Shown: piece after piece, positions 43,254-51,752 of the stretch
Layout of the letters: each line of letters begins with the position of its first letter
Position numbering within the stretch: position 1 is the first letter of the stretch
NCBI RefSeq assembly: GCF_005405905.1
Contig: NZ_BJHU01000009.1
Coordinates: 62,001-126,000 of the forward strand
Reading direction: 5' to 3'
Length of the DNA: 64,000 bases
Source of the DNA: Acidovorax sp. NB1
GTDB lineage: Bacteria > Pseudomonadota > Gammaproteobacteria > Burkholderiales > Burkholderiaceae_C
Position numbers and translations under genes: made by a program
The notes under the pieces: generated by a model
The model's database searches: none
What the model was told of the DNA's origin: nothing
Seen by the model: the letters and a program-made list of their open reading frames with translations, nothing else

Positions 43254-43305
43254 GGTGTTCTCGTTCAATCAATACATTTGGTGCACAGGGCTCCGGGGCG
43301 CGTTC

Positions 43306-44448
43306 TCAGCGCATTCCCATGGCCCTGCGGGCCACGAAATCCTTCAGCGGGCCGCTGCTTTCAAAGCCCTTCATGCCCCAGTTGCGCAGCGCCTGCCAGG
43401 GGGCTTCCTGGCGGGCAAACAATTGCTGCAGCCCGTCCGTGGCCAAACCCATCGGCAGCAGGGCCGCCTTGCGCTCGCGTTCGTAGCGTCGCAGCAGGCG
43501 CTGATCAGCCACGCTGCGCCAGTAGTCGCGCGTGCGCAGCACTTCAGCCAGGGCCTGCACGTCGGCCAGTCCCAGGTTGAGCCCTTGTCCGGCCAGGGGA
43601 TGCACGTTGTGGGCGGCATCGCCTGCCAGCACCCAGCTGCGGGGGCTGACGCCTGCTGCGGGTGTGCTGCCACACCAGCGGTCGGCTTTGGCCAGCTGCA
43701 AAGGCCAGGTGGCACGGTCTGCGCACAGGGTCAGGGTGCCCAGCGCCTGCTGGCTGGCGGTTTGCAGCGCCTGGGTGAACGCCTCGGGCGGCAGGGCCAT
43801 CAAGGAAGTAACCTGCTCCTGCTGAACGGACCACACAACGGCCACAGAGTTCCCTGCGGGCCCGCCCAAAGGCAAAAAAGCCAGGATGCCATCGGGCAAG
43901 AACCATTGGCGCGCCACTTGGCCGTGGGGGTGTTCGCAGCGCACGCGGGTGGCAATGGCATGCTGGGCGTAGGGCGTGATATCAAAACGGGCACCGAACT
44001 CTGCCCGCGTGCTGCTGGCACGGCCCTCACAAACCACGGTCAGTGGCGCGGCCACCGGGGCGTCCATCACCTCGACTTGGGGTTGGAAGCGCACGGCCTC
44101 GGCAAGGCGGGCCTCAAGGGCGGGCACATCCACGATCCAGGCCAGCGCGTCCACGCCCTGCGGCTCCGCGTCAAACACCACGGCTCCGCCCTGGTCTCCT
44201 TGCACCTGCATTTGTCGCACCGCCGTCGCGTGTTCGGCATCCGGCCAGCTGCGCAGGGATTCGAGCAACTGGCGCGAAGCGGTGTTCAAGGCATAGGCCC
44301 GCACATCGGCCGCTGCGGTGCTGGAGGGGGCGGGTGCAGGCACCAGGGCCACTTTCAGCCGCTCGCGCGCCAGAAGCAAAGCCAGGGTCTTGCCCACAAT
44401 CCCGGCACCGCGAATACAGATATCAAAGGTTTGGGCCATGCCAGCCAT
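43306..44448 (-). CDS. UbiH/COQ6-family FAD monooxygenase
   Basis: A 380-residue flavoprotein hydroxylase. It has the N-terminal FAD fold FDICIRGAGIVGKTLALLLAR with GxGxxG, and the family-defining SWVLAGDAAHNVHPLAGQGLNLGLADV near residue 280, typical of the UbiH/UbiF/COQ6 group that hydroxylates ubiquinone precursors. The middle is divergent, so which position it hydroxylates cannot be told. Neither the ATG at 44448 nor the one at 44439 has a clear ribosome binding site. It is divergent from the MOSC gene, with only 60 bp between starts. Confidence 0.88.
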   Translation of the reverse strand: MAGMAQTFDICIRGAGIVGKTLALLLARERLKVALVPAPAPSSTAAADVRAYALNTASRQLLESLRSWPDAEHATAVRQMQVQGDQGGAVVFDAEPQGVDALAWIVDVPALEARLAEAVRFQPQVEVMDAPVAAPLTVVCEGRASSTRAEFGARFDITPYAQHAIATRVRCEHPHGQVARQWFLPDGILAFLPLGGPAGNSVAVVWSVQQEQVTSLMALPPEAFTQALQTASQQALGTLTLCADRATWPLQLAKADRWCGSTPAAGVSPRSWVLAGDAAHNVHPLAGQGLNLGLADVQALAEVLRTRDYWRSVADQRLLRRYERERKAALLPMGLATDGLQQLFARQEAPWQALRNWGMKGFESSGPLKDFVARRAMGMR

Positions 44449-44508
44449 TGTAGGAGGGCAAAATTGGGGCCCCAGCCCTGTCGCCTAATTCCTGAGGAGT
44501 ACCCTGGC

Positions 44509-45381
44509 GTGAGTTTCAACCCCGATTCCGATCTGTCCGGCACCATCGCGCGGCTGTTTGTGTACCCCATCAAATCCTGTGCCGGTATCGAGGTGCAGGA
44601 AGCCCTGCTTACGGAGACTGGGCTGGACCTGGACCGTGCCTGGATGGTGGTGGATGCCGACGGCATGTTCCTGACCCAGCGTGCTCTGCCCCGCATGGCG
44701 CTGATCCGGCCCCAGCTCAAGAGCGACGAAATGGTGCTGCGGGCACCCGGCATGCTGGCCTTGCATGTGGCGATTGATGCGGTAGAGACCCCGGCCACCG
44801 TGACCGTGTGGCGCGATACCGTGCCCGCCTGGGACATGGGGGCCGTCGCCGCTCAGTGGTTCACGGACTTCCTGGGGCAGCCCTGCCGATTGGTGCGGTT
44901 TGACCCCGAACACCGGCGTTTGTCCAGCCTGGACTGGACGGGCGGCGTGGAGGTACCCAACCAGTTTGCCGATGGTTTTCCCATCCTGGTGGCCAGCGAG
45001 ACCTCGATGGAAGAACTCAATGGGCGGCTGGCCGCTGCAGGCCATGCCCCGGTGGGCATCGAGCGCTTTCGACCCAATGTGGTGCTGGCGGGTGTCGATG
45101 CCCACGACGAAGACCGGGTGGACCTGGTGCACGTGGATGGCGGTGCGGACGGCGAGATCCACCTGCAGCCAGTCAAGCCCTGTGAACGCTGCCCCATCCC
45201 CGACATTGACCCAGCCACGGCGGCATCCAGCCCGGAGGTGGGTGACACCCTGCGCACCTACCGCCAGGACCGGCGCGTGGACGGCGCTATCACCTTTGGC
45301 ATGAACGCCATCGTGCGCCAGGGGGCGGGCCAGATGCTGCGTGTGGGGCAGCGTGTGGCGGCAGATTTGCGGTTCGAATGA
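44509..45381 (+). CDS. MOSC-domain protein (molybdenum cofactor sulfurase-like)
   Basis: A 290-residue protein with an N-terminal MOSC_N beta-barrel (TIARLFVYPIKSCAGIEVQEA) and a C-terminal MOSC domain (RFRPNVVLAGVDAHDEDRV). The conserved Cys lies in PVKPCERCPIPDIDP. Such proteins (YcbX/mARC type) bind the molybdenum cofactor and reduce N-hydroxylated compounds, often with a ferredoxin-like partner. The GTG start at 44509 is preceded by GAGGAG at a normal distance; no in-frame ATG lies nearby. No fused ferredoxin domain is seen, unlike E. coli YcbX. It is followed by ychF. Confidence 0.9.
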   Translation: MSFNPDSDLSGTIARLFVYPIKSCAGIEVQEALLTETGLDLDRAWMVVDADGMFLTQRALPRMALIRPQLKSDEMVLRAPGMLALHVAIDAVETPATVTVWRDTVPAWDMGAVAAQWFTDFLGQPCRLVRFDPEHRRLSSLDWTGGVEVPNQFADGFPILVASETSMEELNGRLAAAGHAPVGIERFRPNVVLAGVDAHDEDRVDLVHVDGGADGEIHLQPVKPCERCPIPDIDPATAASSPEVGDTLRTYRQDRRVDGAITFGMNAIVRQGAGQMLRVGQRVAADLRFE

Positions 45382-45464
45382 CGCGGTAACCCGGGCAGTG
45401 GAGAGGGCTGGCTGGCGGCCCCGTAAAATCGGCGGTTTGTCTCCGAATTCCAGAAAGCCCTGCC

Positions 45465-46559
45465 ATGAGCCTCCAATGCGGCATCGTGGGCTTGCCCAAT
45501 GTGGGCAAGTCCACCCTCTTCAACGCGCTGACCAAGGCCGGCATCGCCGCCGAAAACTACCCCTTCTGCACCATTGAGCCCAATACCGGCGTGGTCGAGG
45601 TGCCCGACCCGCGCCTGCAAAAGCTGGCCGAAGTTGTCTCCCCCGAGCGCGTGGTGCCCGCCATCGTCGAATTTGTGGACATTGCCGGCCTCGTGGCCGG
45701 TGCATCCAAGGGGGAAGGCCTGGGCAACCAGTTCTTGGCGCACATCCGCGAAACCGATGCGATCGTGAACGTGGTGCGCTGCTTCGAAGACCCGAACGTG
45801 ATCCACGTGGCGGGCCGCGTGGACCCGATTGCCGACATCGAAGTCATCCAGACCGAGCTGTGCCTTGCCGACCTGGCCACGGTCGAGAAAGCGCTCAACC
45901 GCTACAGCAAGGCGGCCAAGTCCGGCAACGACAAGGAAGCCGCCAAGATTGTTTCGCTGCTCACGCCCATCCAGGCGGCGCTCGACCAAGGCAAGCCCGC
46001 GCGCAGCATTGCCGTGAGCAAGGAAGACGCTCCGTTGCTCAAGCAGTTCTGCCTGATCACGGCCAAGCCCGCCATGTTCGTGGGCAACGTGGCCGAAGAC
46101 GGCTTCGAGAACAACCCGCTGCTGGACAAGCTCAAGGCCTATGCCGAAGCCCAGGGCGCGCCCGTGGTGGCCATCTGCGCCAAGATCGAAGCCGAAATGG
46201 CCGAGATGGAAGACGAAGACCGTGACATGTTCCTTCAGGAGCTGGGCCTGGAAGAGCCGGGCCTGAACCGCCTGATCCGCGCCGGCTTCAAGCTGCTGGG
46301 TCTGCAGACCTACTTCACGGCGGGTGTGAAGGAAGTGCGTGCCTGGACCATCCACGTGGGCGACACGGCACCCCAGGCGGCCGGCGTGATCCACGGCGAC
46401 TTCGAGCGCGGCTTCATTCGTGCCCAGACTATCGCTTTCGATGACTACATCCACTACAAAGGCGAGCAAGGTGCCAAGGATGCGGGCAAGATGCGTGCCG
46501 AAGGCAAGGAGTATGTGGTCAAGGACGGTGATGTACTGAACTTCCTGTTCAACGTCTGA
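45465..46559 (+). CDS. ychF: YchF (EngD-type) P-loop ATPase/GTPase
   Basis: YchF is a universally conserved Obg-related NTPase, preferring ATP, that binds ribosomes and takes part in translation and stress response. The 364-residue protein begins [25 protein letters not shown] with the P-loop at about 8-16, and has the [22 protein letters not shown] switch and the C-terminal TGS-like domain ending [15 protein letters not shown]. Length equals the family norm (363). A TAAAAT hexamer at 45425-45430 may be its -10. A terminator follows. Confidence 0.98.
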   Translation: MSLQCGIVGLPNVGKSTLFNALTKAGIAAENYPFCTIEPNTGVVEVPDPRLQKLAEVVSPERVVPAIVEFVDIAGLVAGASKGEGLGNQFLAHIRETDAIVNVVRCFEDPNVIHVAGRVDPIADIEVIQTELCLADLATVEKALNRYSKAAKSGNDKEAAKIVSLLTPIQAALDQGKPARSIAVSKEDAPLLKQFCLITAKPAMFVGNVAEDGFENNPLLDKLKAYAEAQGAPVVAICAKIEAEMAEMEDEDRDMFLQELGLEEPGLNRLIRAGFKLLGLQTYFTAGVKEVRAWTIHVGDTAPQAAGVIHGDFERGFIRAQTIAFDDYIHYKGEQGAKDAGKMRAEGKEYVVKDGDVLNFLFNV

Positions 46560-46606
46560 CCCACACCTGACCTGCCTGTGGACCTGCGAAGGGGTCCACG
46601 GCCCCG

Positions 46607-46642
46607 TCCCTGTCCGGCTGCTTGGCTGGCAGGGATTTTTTT
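46607..46642 (+). terminator. Rho-independent terminator of ychF
   Basis: TCCCTG-T-CC (46607-46615) pairs with GGCAGGGA (46628-46635) with one bulge, followed by seven T at 46636-46642. A second inverted repeat, GTGGACC/GGTCCAC, lies just upstream without a T run. Confidence 0.75.
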
Positions 46643-46692
46643 CGGCCTTCTTTTTCCTCTCCCCCTCTTTTCGCTTTTCTGCTGGTTTGCCC

Positions 46693-47571
46693 ATGAACAC
46701 CGGAATCCTCTACGCCGCGCTCGCCTATGTTGCTTGGGGCCTGTTTCCCCTTTACTTCCGGCAGGTTGCGGATGTGCCCTCGCTGGAGGTGGTGATGCAT
46801 CGCACGCTCTGGTCACTGGTGGTGGTGCTGGGGCTCCTTGCCGTGCGCAGGCACTGGGCCTGGATGGCTGAAGTGGTGCGCCAGCCCCGCGTGCTGGGGG
46901 CCTTTGCGCTGTCGGCAGTGCTGTTGTCCGGCAACTGGTTGACCTATGTCTGGGCCGTGCAGAACCAGCATGTGGTGGATGCGAGCCTGGGCTATTTCAT
47001 CCTGCCGCTGGTGAATGTGGCGCTGGGCTTTGTGTTTCTGCACGAGCGCCCGCGCCCGGGCCAGTGGCTGGCCGTGGCGGTGGCGGCGGCTGGGGTTCTC
47101 TGGCTCACGGTGCAGGCAGGGCGCCTGCCCTGGATCGCGCTGGTGTTGGCGCTCAGCTTTGGTTTCTACGGCCTGCTGCGCAAGGTGGCGGTGCAGGGGG
47201 CGCTCGAAGGGCTGACGCTTGAAACCCTGATGCTTGCGCCCGTGGCTGCCATGGTGCTGGGATGGTGGGCCTGGCAAGGCCAGGGGGCACTGGTCCAGGG
47301 CGACGGGGCCACCATTGGCTGGCTGTTGCTGGCCGGGCCCATGACGGCCGTGCCTTTGCTCTTGTTTGCTGCAGGCGCAAGGCTGATCCCGATGTCCACG
47401 CTGGGCATCCTGCAGTACATCTCGCCCAGCCTGCAGTTTGCCCTGGGTGTGTGGATTTTTCACGAGGCTTTCGAGCCCGCGCGCCTGGTGGGTTTTGTGC
47501 TGATCTGGGGGGCGCTGCTGGTCTACAGCCTGGAAGGGTGGTGGACGCGTCGGCGGGTGCTGGCCGCTTGA
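46693..47571 (+). CDS. rarD: RarD-type EamA transporter
   Basis: A 292-residue inner membrane protein with about ten hydrophobic helices in two EamA halves. It begins MNTGILYAALAYVAWGLFPLYFRQ, the RarD N-terminus, with SGNWLTYVWAVQNQHVVDASLGYFILPL and FLHERPRPGQWLAV, characteristic of RarD (named from chloramphenicol resistance; true substrate unclear). The ATG at 46693 is used; an in-frame TTG six bases upstream is not supported. The region before it is T/C-rich without a good ribosome binding site. Confidence 0.92.
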   Translation: MNTGILYAALAYVAWGLFPLYFRQVADVPSLEVVMHRTLWSLVVVLGLLAVRRHWAWMAEVVRQPRVLGAFALSAVLLSGNWLTYVWAVQNQHVVDASLGYFILPLVNVALGFVFLHERPRPGQWLAVAVAAAGVLWLTVQAGRLPWIALVLALSFGFYGLLRKVAVQGALEGLTLETLMLAPVAAMVLGWWAWQGQGALVQGDGATIGWLLLAGPMTAVPLLLFAAGARLIPMSTLGILQYISPSLQFALGVWIFHEAFEPARLVGFVLIWGALLVYSLEGWWTRRRVLAA

Positions 47572-47733
47572 GAGTGGTGCGGTGCTACTGGAAAACGCGC
47601 AGTTTGTTTGTGTCAGTTCCACGTAAGATCGCGCGCGGCCCAGGGACTGCTCAGTGCAGTGCCTCTGCGCCTGAGCCCGTCGCCATCGGGCCCGCTGTCT
47701 TTCGAACAAACCCAGGCCTGTGCCTGCCCCCGC

Positions 47734-48975
47734 ATGTTCTTTGCACGCAAAAACCTGTTCTCGGCGACGGACGCTTTCCCCCTGACGGACGCCGTGCTGG
47801 AGTTCGACGACTCGTCGTCTGCGGCCTCCACTGCCGTGCGGCCCGGGCGCCGGGCCCTGGACGGCCTGGGGCCTCGGGGGGACTGGCATGAGCGCAAGAA
47901 GTGGTGGGCCGTTGGTGGCTTGATCAGTCTCTACGCCCTGGCCCTGGTGGGCTTCTACGCCCTGGACATGGTGGCTGGCGATGCCCTGGCGGTGTTGGCG
48001 GTGATGGTGGTGGTGGGTTTTGTGGCCTTCTGGGCTGTGCTCCGCGCGGACGTGCACCAGAAGATCCGGCTGCGGCACCTCCAGCTGGCCATTGTGTCCG
48101 CCGCAACTGGCGGCATGCTGGTGGTTTTTTATCTGGCGCCTGTTACGCAGATTCTGTTCGCGCCCTTCATGTTTGTGGCGGTGGCATATGGCATTTTCAC
48201 GGTGCCCCGCCGCACGCTGCTGGCCCTGACGGCCGTGGTGCTGGTGGGCTATGCGGTGGTGATCGGGCTGCACCACAGCCACCAGAACAATGCCGCGCTG
48301 CTGCGCCTGGAGCTGCTGCACCTGCTGGCACTGGCGGTGTCGGTGCCAGCGTTCATCGTGCTCATGGGGCGTGTGCAGCACCTGTACCGCAGCCTTTACC
48401 GGGCGAGCCGCAAGATCAAGAACATCCAGGAGGACGCGCAGCGCGACACGCTGCTGGGCTGCTTCAACCGCCGCTATATCCTGGCCGCCCTGGAGGAGCA
48501 GAAGCAGCTGGCCGACGAAAGCGGCATCCCGCTGTGTCTCGCCGTGCTCGACATCGACCATTTCAAGCGCATCAACGACGAGCTGGGCCACCTGGGCGGT
48601 GACGAGGTGCTGCGCACCTTTGCACGCATTGCACAGCAGGGGGTGCGGGGCGGCGATCTGTTCGGGCGCTATGGCGGCGAAGAGTTCTTGCTGATCTTTC
48701 CGGCGACCTCGCTGCTGCCTGCGCTCAACACCTGCGAGCGGATTCGCGCCCAGGTGGAAACCCATGCCTGGAGCGGCCTGCTCAAGGGCCGCGTGACGGT
48801 ATCGATTGGCGTGACGCAGTACGTGCTGGGCGAGTCAGTGCTGGAGTTCTTTTCGCGCGCAGACACGGCGATGTACATGGCCAAGGAGGGCGGCCGCAAC
48901 CAGGTGGTGGTGGAAGAGCCCATCGCCAAGGGGGACTCCCTGCTCTCAGAACACAGCGGTCACGCGTTTTTGTAG
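47734..48975 (+). CDS. Membrane diguanylate cyclase
   Basis: A 413-residue GGDEF enzyme expected to make cyclic di-GMP from two GTP. The N-terminal part has about six membrane helices (residues about 60-235), then a short coiled linker and a GGDEF domain with GGEEF at 314-318 (active form). The allosteric inhibitory RxxD site is present as RGGD five residues earlier. DIDHFKRINDELGHLGGDEVL is the conserved metal/GTP segment. The N-terminal sensor is of an undefined type. It may link to the type IV pilus systems in this window, as c-di-GMP often controls twitching, but this is inference. The ATG at 47734 gives the best N-terminus. Confidence 0.9.
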   Translation: MFFARKNLFSATDAFPLTDAVLEFDDSSSAASTAVRPGRRALDGLGPRGDWHERKKWWAVGGLISLYALALVGFYALDMVAGDALAVLAVMVVVGFVAFWAVLRADVHQKIRLRHLQLAIVSAATGGMLVVFYLAPVTQILFAPFMFVAVAYGIFTVPRRTLLALTAVVLVGYAVVIGLHHSHQNNAALLRLELLHLLALAVSVPAFIVLMGRVQHLYRSLYRASRKIKNIQEDAQRDTLLGCFNRRYILAALEEQKQLADESGIPLCLAVLDIDHFKRINDELGHLGGDEVLRTFARIAQQGVRGGDLFGRYGGEEFLLIFPATSLLPALNTCERIRAQVETHAWSGLLKGRVTVSIGVTQYVLGESVLEFFSRADTAMYMAKEGGRNQVVVEEPIAKGDSLLSEHSGHAFL

Positions 48976-49003
48976 CCTGGCCGGGGACGGCACCCCAGCA
49001 TTG

Positions 49004-49486
49004 CTACGCCCCCATGTGCCCCGGCATCAGGTACAGCAGCGCAGTGGTCATGACCAGGTAGCGCAGGAACTTGCCCACCGCCATGTAGGCCAGGCAGGGC
49101 CAGAAGGGCAGCTTGAGCCAGCCTGCCACGGCGCACAGCGGGTCGCCCACTACCGGCAGCCAGGAGAGCAGGCAGGCGCGGGGGCCAAAACGCTGGAGCC
49201 AGTTCAGCGCCCGCAGCTCGGTGGTGTTGCCACGCGCCCGGTCTACGGCCCGGTGTGCGCCCAGACCCATCCACCAGCTCACGCCGCCGCCTAGTGTGTT
49301 GCCCACCGTGGCTACCCCGATCGCGGGCCAGAACAGTTCGGGGTTGAGCGTGACAAGGCCAAACACGGCGGGCTCCGAGCCCAGGGGCAGCAGCGTGGCC
49401 GAGACAAACGACACGAGAAAGACCGTGCTGAGGCCGAACTGCGGCAGGGCCAGCCATGCGAGCAGTTGGTGCATCCAGATTTCCAT
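49004..49486 (-). CDS. YqaA-like DedA-superfamily membrane protein
   Basis: A 160-residue inner membrane protein with about four hydrophobic segments. It has the SNARE-assoc/DedA hallmarks LPLGSEPAVFGLVTLNP near 33-49, VGNTLGGGVSWWMG near 61-74, and LLSWLPVVGDPLCAVAGWLKLPFWP near 106-130, the pattern of YqaA. Larger DedA relatives are flippases or proton-dependent transporters; YqaA function is not settled. It is transcribed opposite to the diguanylate cyclase and shares a convergent end with it. No clear ribosome binding site precedes the ATG. Confidence 0.88.
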   Translation of the reverse strand: MEIWMHQLLAWLALPQFGLSTVFLVSFVSATLLPLGSEPAVFGLVTLNPELFWPAIGVATVGNTLGGGVSWWMGLGAHRAVDRARGNTTELRALNWLQRFGPRACLLSWLPVVGDPLCAVAGWLKLPFWPCLAYMAVGKFLRYLVMTTALLYLMPGHMGA

Positions 49487-49632
49487 GGGGGGAGTGTAGG
49501 GCGCGGCTCCTGGCCCATGGGGGCGCTGGGGCGCCGTCCTACAGCGGTCCGCGCCATCTGGGCATGGCTGGTGCTGCAGGGGTTTTGTAAGGTGCACCGT
49601 TATCACCCCTGAACCCCGCGACAGGAGGCCCC

Positions 49633-50238
49633 ATGCCCGCCACTTCTGCATCTCACCCGACCCTGCGGCACCCGAACCAGCGTGCGCCGTGGCCCCGCGC
49701 GGCCGGCTGCGCAGGGGGTATTGCGGCCTTGTGGCTCGCGGCGTGTGTGCACCAGCCGCAGGCGGCGGTGCCTGCCGCCGGGGCCGTCGGGGCGGGCGGC
49801 CCTGCTCTGGCGGCCCGCGCAGGGCCGCAGAGGGCGCTGTGCCGGGACGACTCCGCCACACGCACCGGGATGGAGCGCATTGCCCACGAACTGCAGCCCC
49901 AGGGCCTGGCGCTGAAAGCGGCCTGCCAGGCCCCTGGCGGCGGCTGGGTGGTGCAGGTGCTGGTGGTGGATGGCATGAAGGCCCGCCAGGTGGTGCGCGG
50001 GCCGCTGGCCGATGGCCAGGCGGTGGACATGGGGACGCCGTCAGGCAGCGTCCAGACCGGAGCGTCGGCCAATGCGCCAGGTTATTCGCCCGATGTGGTG
50101 CACAACCGCCAGTGGCTGCACGCCCTCATGGCGCGCCACCAGTTCGACAACTTGCCGGATGCGTGGTGGCATTTTGCGCAGCGCCAGAGCGAATCTGTTC
50201 CGGGGCCAAACAGCAGCGCTGATCTCGCGGCCCGCTGA
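49633..50238 (+). CDS. Lipoprotein with a degenerate M15 (VanX-type) dipeptidase-like C-terminus
   Basis: A 201-residue predicted lipoprotein (lipobox LAAC, Cys38). The C-terminal half resembles the end of M15D D-Ala-D-Ala dipeptidases: VDMGTP (131-136), HNRQWLHALM (157-166) and DAWWHF (176-181). In active enzymes the last motif reads EWWHF, with Glu as catalytic base and His as zinc ligand. Here the Glu is Ala177, while His180 is kept. The upstream SxHxxGxAxD zinc motif is not recognisable. So it is probably a non-catalytic relative that may still bind peptidoglycan stems. AGGAGG lies five bases before the ATG. The family link is motif-based and moderate. Confidence 0.6.
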   Translation: MPATSASHPTLRHPNQRAPWPRAAGCAGGIAALWLAACVHQPQAAVPAAGAVGAGGPALAARAGPQRALCRDDSATRTGMERIAHELQPQGLALKAACQAPGGGWVVQVLVVDGMKARQVVRGPLADGQAVDMGTPSGSVQTGASANAPGYSPDVVHNRQWLHALMARHQFDNLPDAWWHFAQRQSESVPGPNSSADLAAR

Positions 50239-50377
50239 GGCGTTTTGTGCGTTGCCAATGGGGCATCACGCGGGGATAGTCAGTGTTGCTGGAGCATTTC
50301 ATTTGCTGAAATTTTGAGCAGGTACAATCCCGCCTCCTTTTTCAGCATTCGCTGTCGCCCCCTCCCGCACCCCTCCC

Positions 50378-51424
50378 ATGCAGATCGGCCACATTCCTTT
50401 GGCGAACCGGTTGTTCGTCGCCCCGATGGCGGGCGTCACCGATCGGCCGTTTCGCCAGCTGTGCAAGGCGCTGGGCGCGGGCTATGCGGTGAGCGAGATG
50501 GTGACCTCGCGCAAGGACCTGTGGAACAGCCTCAAGACCTCGCGCCGGGCCAACCACGAAGGGGAGCCGGGTCCCATTGCCGTGCAGATCGCCGGCACCG
50601 AGGCGCTGATGATGGCCGAGGCTGCGGTCTACAACGTGGAACGCGGCGCGCAGATCATCGACATCAACATGGGCTGCCCGGCCAAGAAGGTCTGCAACAA
50701 ATGGGCGGGCTCTGCGCTGATGCAGAACGAAGCCCTGGCGGTGGAGATTGCCGCTGCCGTGGTGGAGGCCTGCGCGCCTTTCAACGTGCCCGTCACGCTG
50801 AAGATGCGCACCGGCTGGTGCCAGGAGCACAAGAACGCCGTTCAACTCGCGCGCCAGTTCGAGGCCGTGGGCATCCAGATGCTCACGGTGCACGGCCGCA
50901 CACGCGAGCAGGGCTACAAGGGCCATGCGGAGTACAACACCATTGCCGCCGTGAAGGCTGCGGTGAAGGTGCCCGTGGTGGCCAACGGCGACATCACCTC
51001 GCCCGAGAAGGCGCGCGATGTGCTGGCCGCCACTGGCGCCGACGCGATCATGATCGGCCGCGCCGCCCAGGGCCGACCGTGGATCTTCCGCGAAGTCGGC
51101 CACTTTCTGGCCACGGGCGAACACCTGGCGCCACCGTTGGTGGTCGAGGTGCGGCGCCTGCTGCTGGACCACCTGCACGACCACTACCGCCTGTACGGCG
51201 AGCTCACCGGGGTGCGCAGTGCGCGCAAGCACATTGCCTGGTACCTGCGCGCGTTGCCGGGCGGCGAGGCCCTGCGGGCACATATCAACACGATCGAAGA
51301 CAGCGCCACGCAGTGGCAGGCCGTGGCCGACTACCTGGATGCCCTCGCGCAACAGATGGACCGGCTACCCGCCGCCACCGATGTTGACGCAGACACAGAA
51401 GAACAAGAGGGATTGGCTGCATGA
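50378..51424 (+). CDS. dusB: DusB, tRNA-dihydrouridine synthase B
   Basis: DusB reduces uridines in the tRNA D loop using FMN and NADPH. The 348-residue TIM-barrel protein has LANRLFVAPMAGVTDRPFR at the N-terminus, QIIDINMGCPAKKVCNKWAGSAL with the catalytic Cys region, TVHGRTREQGYKG, VVANGDITSPEKA, and DAIMIGRAAQGRPWIFREV (FMN-binding). Its stop overlaps the start of fis as ATGA. This dusB-fis pair is a conserved proteobacterial operon in which fis is the regulated downstream gene. A TACAAT at 50323-50328 may be the -10 of its promoter. Confidence 0.97.
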   Translation: MQIGHIPLANRLFVAPMAGVTDRPFRQLCKALGAGYAVSEMVTSRKDLWNSLKTSRRANHEGEPGPIAVQIAGTEALMMAEAAVYNVERGAQIIDINMGCPAKKVCNKWAGSALMQNEALAVEIAAAVVEACAPFNVPVTLKMRTGWCQEHKNAVQLARQFEAVGIQMLTVHGRTREQGYKGHAEYNTIAAVKAAVKVPVVANGDITSPEKARDVLAATGADAIMIGRAAQGRPWIFREVGHFLATGEHLAPPLVVEVRRLLLDHLHDHYRLYGELTGVRSARKHIAWYLRALPGGEALRAHINTIEDSATQWQAVADYLDALAQQMDRLPAATDVDADTEEQEGLAA

Positions 51425-51654
51425 GCAAGAAACACATAGAAGAATGCGTGCGCGAAAGCCTGCAAGGCTACTTTCGCGACCTGGGCGGCGAGACGCCCGA
51501 TGGCATGTACGACATGCTGGTGCGTGTGGTCGAAAAGCCGCTGCTGGAAGTGGTGATGACCCATGCGGACAACAACCAGTCGCGCGCTGCCGAGTGGCTG
51601 GGCCTGAACCGCAACACCCTGCGCAAGAAGCTGGTCGAGCACAAGCTGCTCTGA
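51421..51654 (+). CDS. fis: Fis-family nucleoid protein
   Basis: A 77-residue Fis protein. The C-terminal helix-turn-helix (NNQSRAAEWLGLNRNTLRKKL) is the classic Fis DNA-binding unit, preceded by the short dimerisation region. Fis bends DNA and tunes rRNA, tRNA and other promoters by growth phase. At 77 residues it lacks part of the N-terminal beta-hairpin of the 98-residue enteric Fis, as is usual outside enterics. It overlaps dusB by four bases and ends before a terminator that belongs to a repeat element. Confidence 0.95.
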   Translation: MSKKHIEECVRESLQGYFRDLGGETPDGMYDMLVRVVEKPLLEVVMTHADNNQSRAAEWLGLNRNTLRKKLVEHKLL

Positions 51655-51670
51655 CGCTCTCGTGCTGTTT

Positions 51671-51718
51671 GCTATCTAATTTATAGCTATTGGCCCTTGA
51701 TGGACAGGCGCAAGGGCC
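51671..51718 (-). repeat. 48-bp dispersed element after fis, reverse orientation
   Basis: Read on the reverse strand it has a 14-base head GGCCCTTGCGCCTG, a 17-base middle and the 17-base tail GCTATAAATTAGATAGC, the same 14+17+17 layout as the other copies. Its head and middle form the fis terminator on the forward strand. Confidence 0.7.
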
Positions 51719-51725
51719 TTTTTTT
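51692..51725 (+). terminator. Terminator of dusB-fis formed by the repeat
   Basis: GGCCCTTG (51692-51699) pairs with CAAGGGCC (51711-51718), then seven T (51719-51725). It lies inside the 48-bp element, 37 bases after the fis stop. Confidence 0.88.
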
Positions 51726-51752
51726 ACTCAAAACCTCCCCACCACCACTGCC

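Noticed and set aside
40557..43580. Forward open frame of about 1000 codons opposite the M61 and dsbC genes
   Set aside because: It is antisense to two well-supported genes, is His/Arg/Gln/Gly-rich as expected for a GC-rich shadow frame, and has no domain.
43081..44508. N-terminal extension of the MOSC protein back to 43081
   Set aside because: It runs antisense through dsbC and the Ubi-type gene; the MOSC domain starts at a GTG with a good ribosome binding site.
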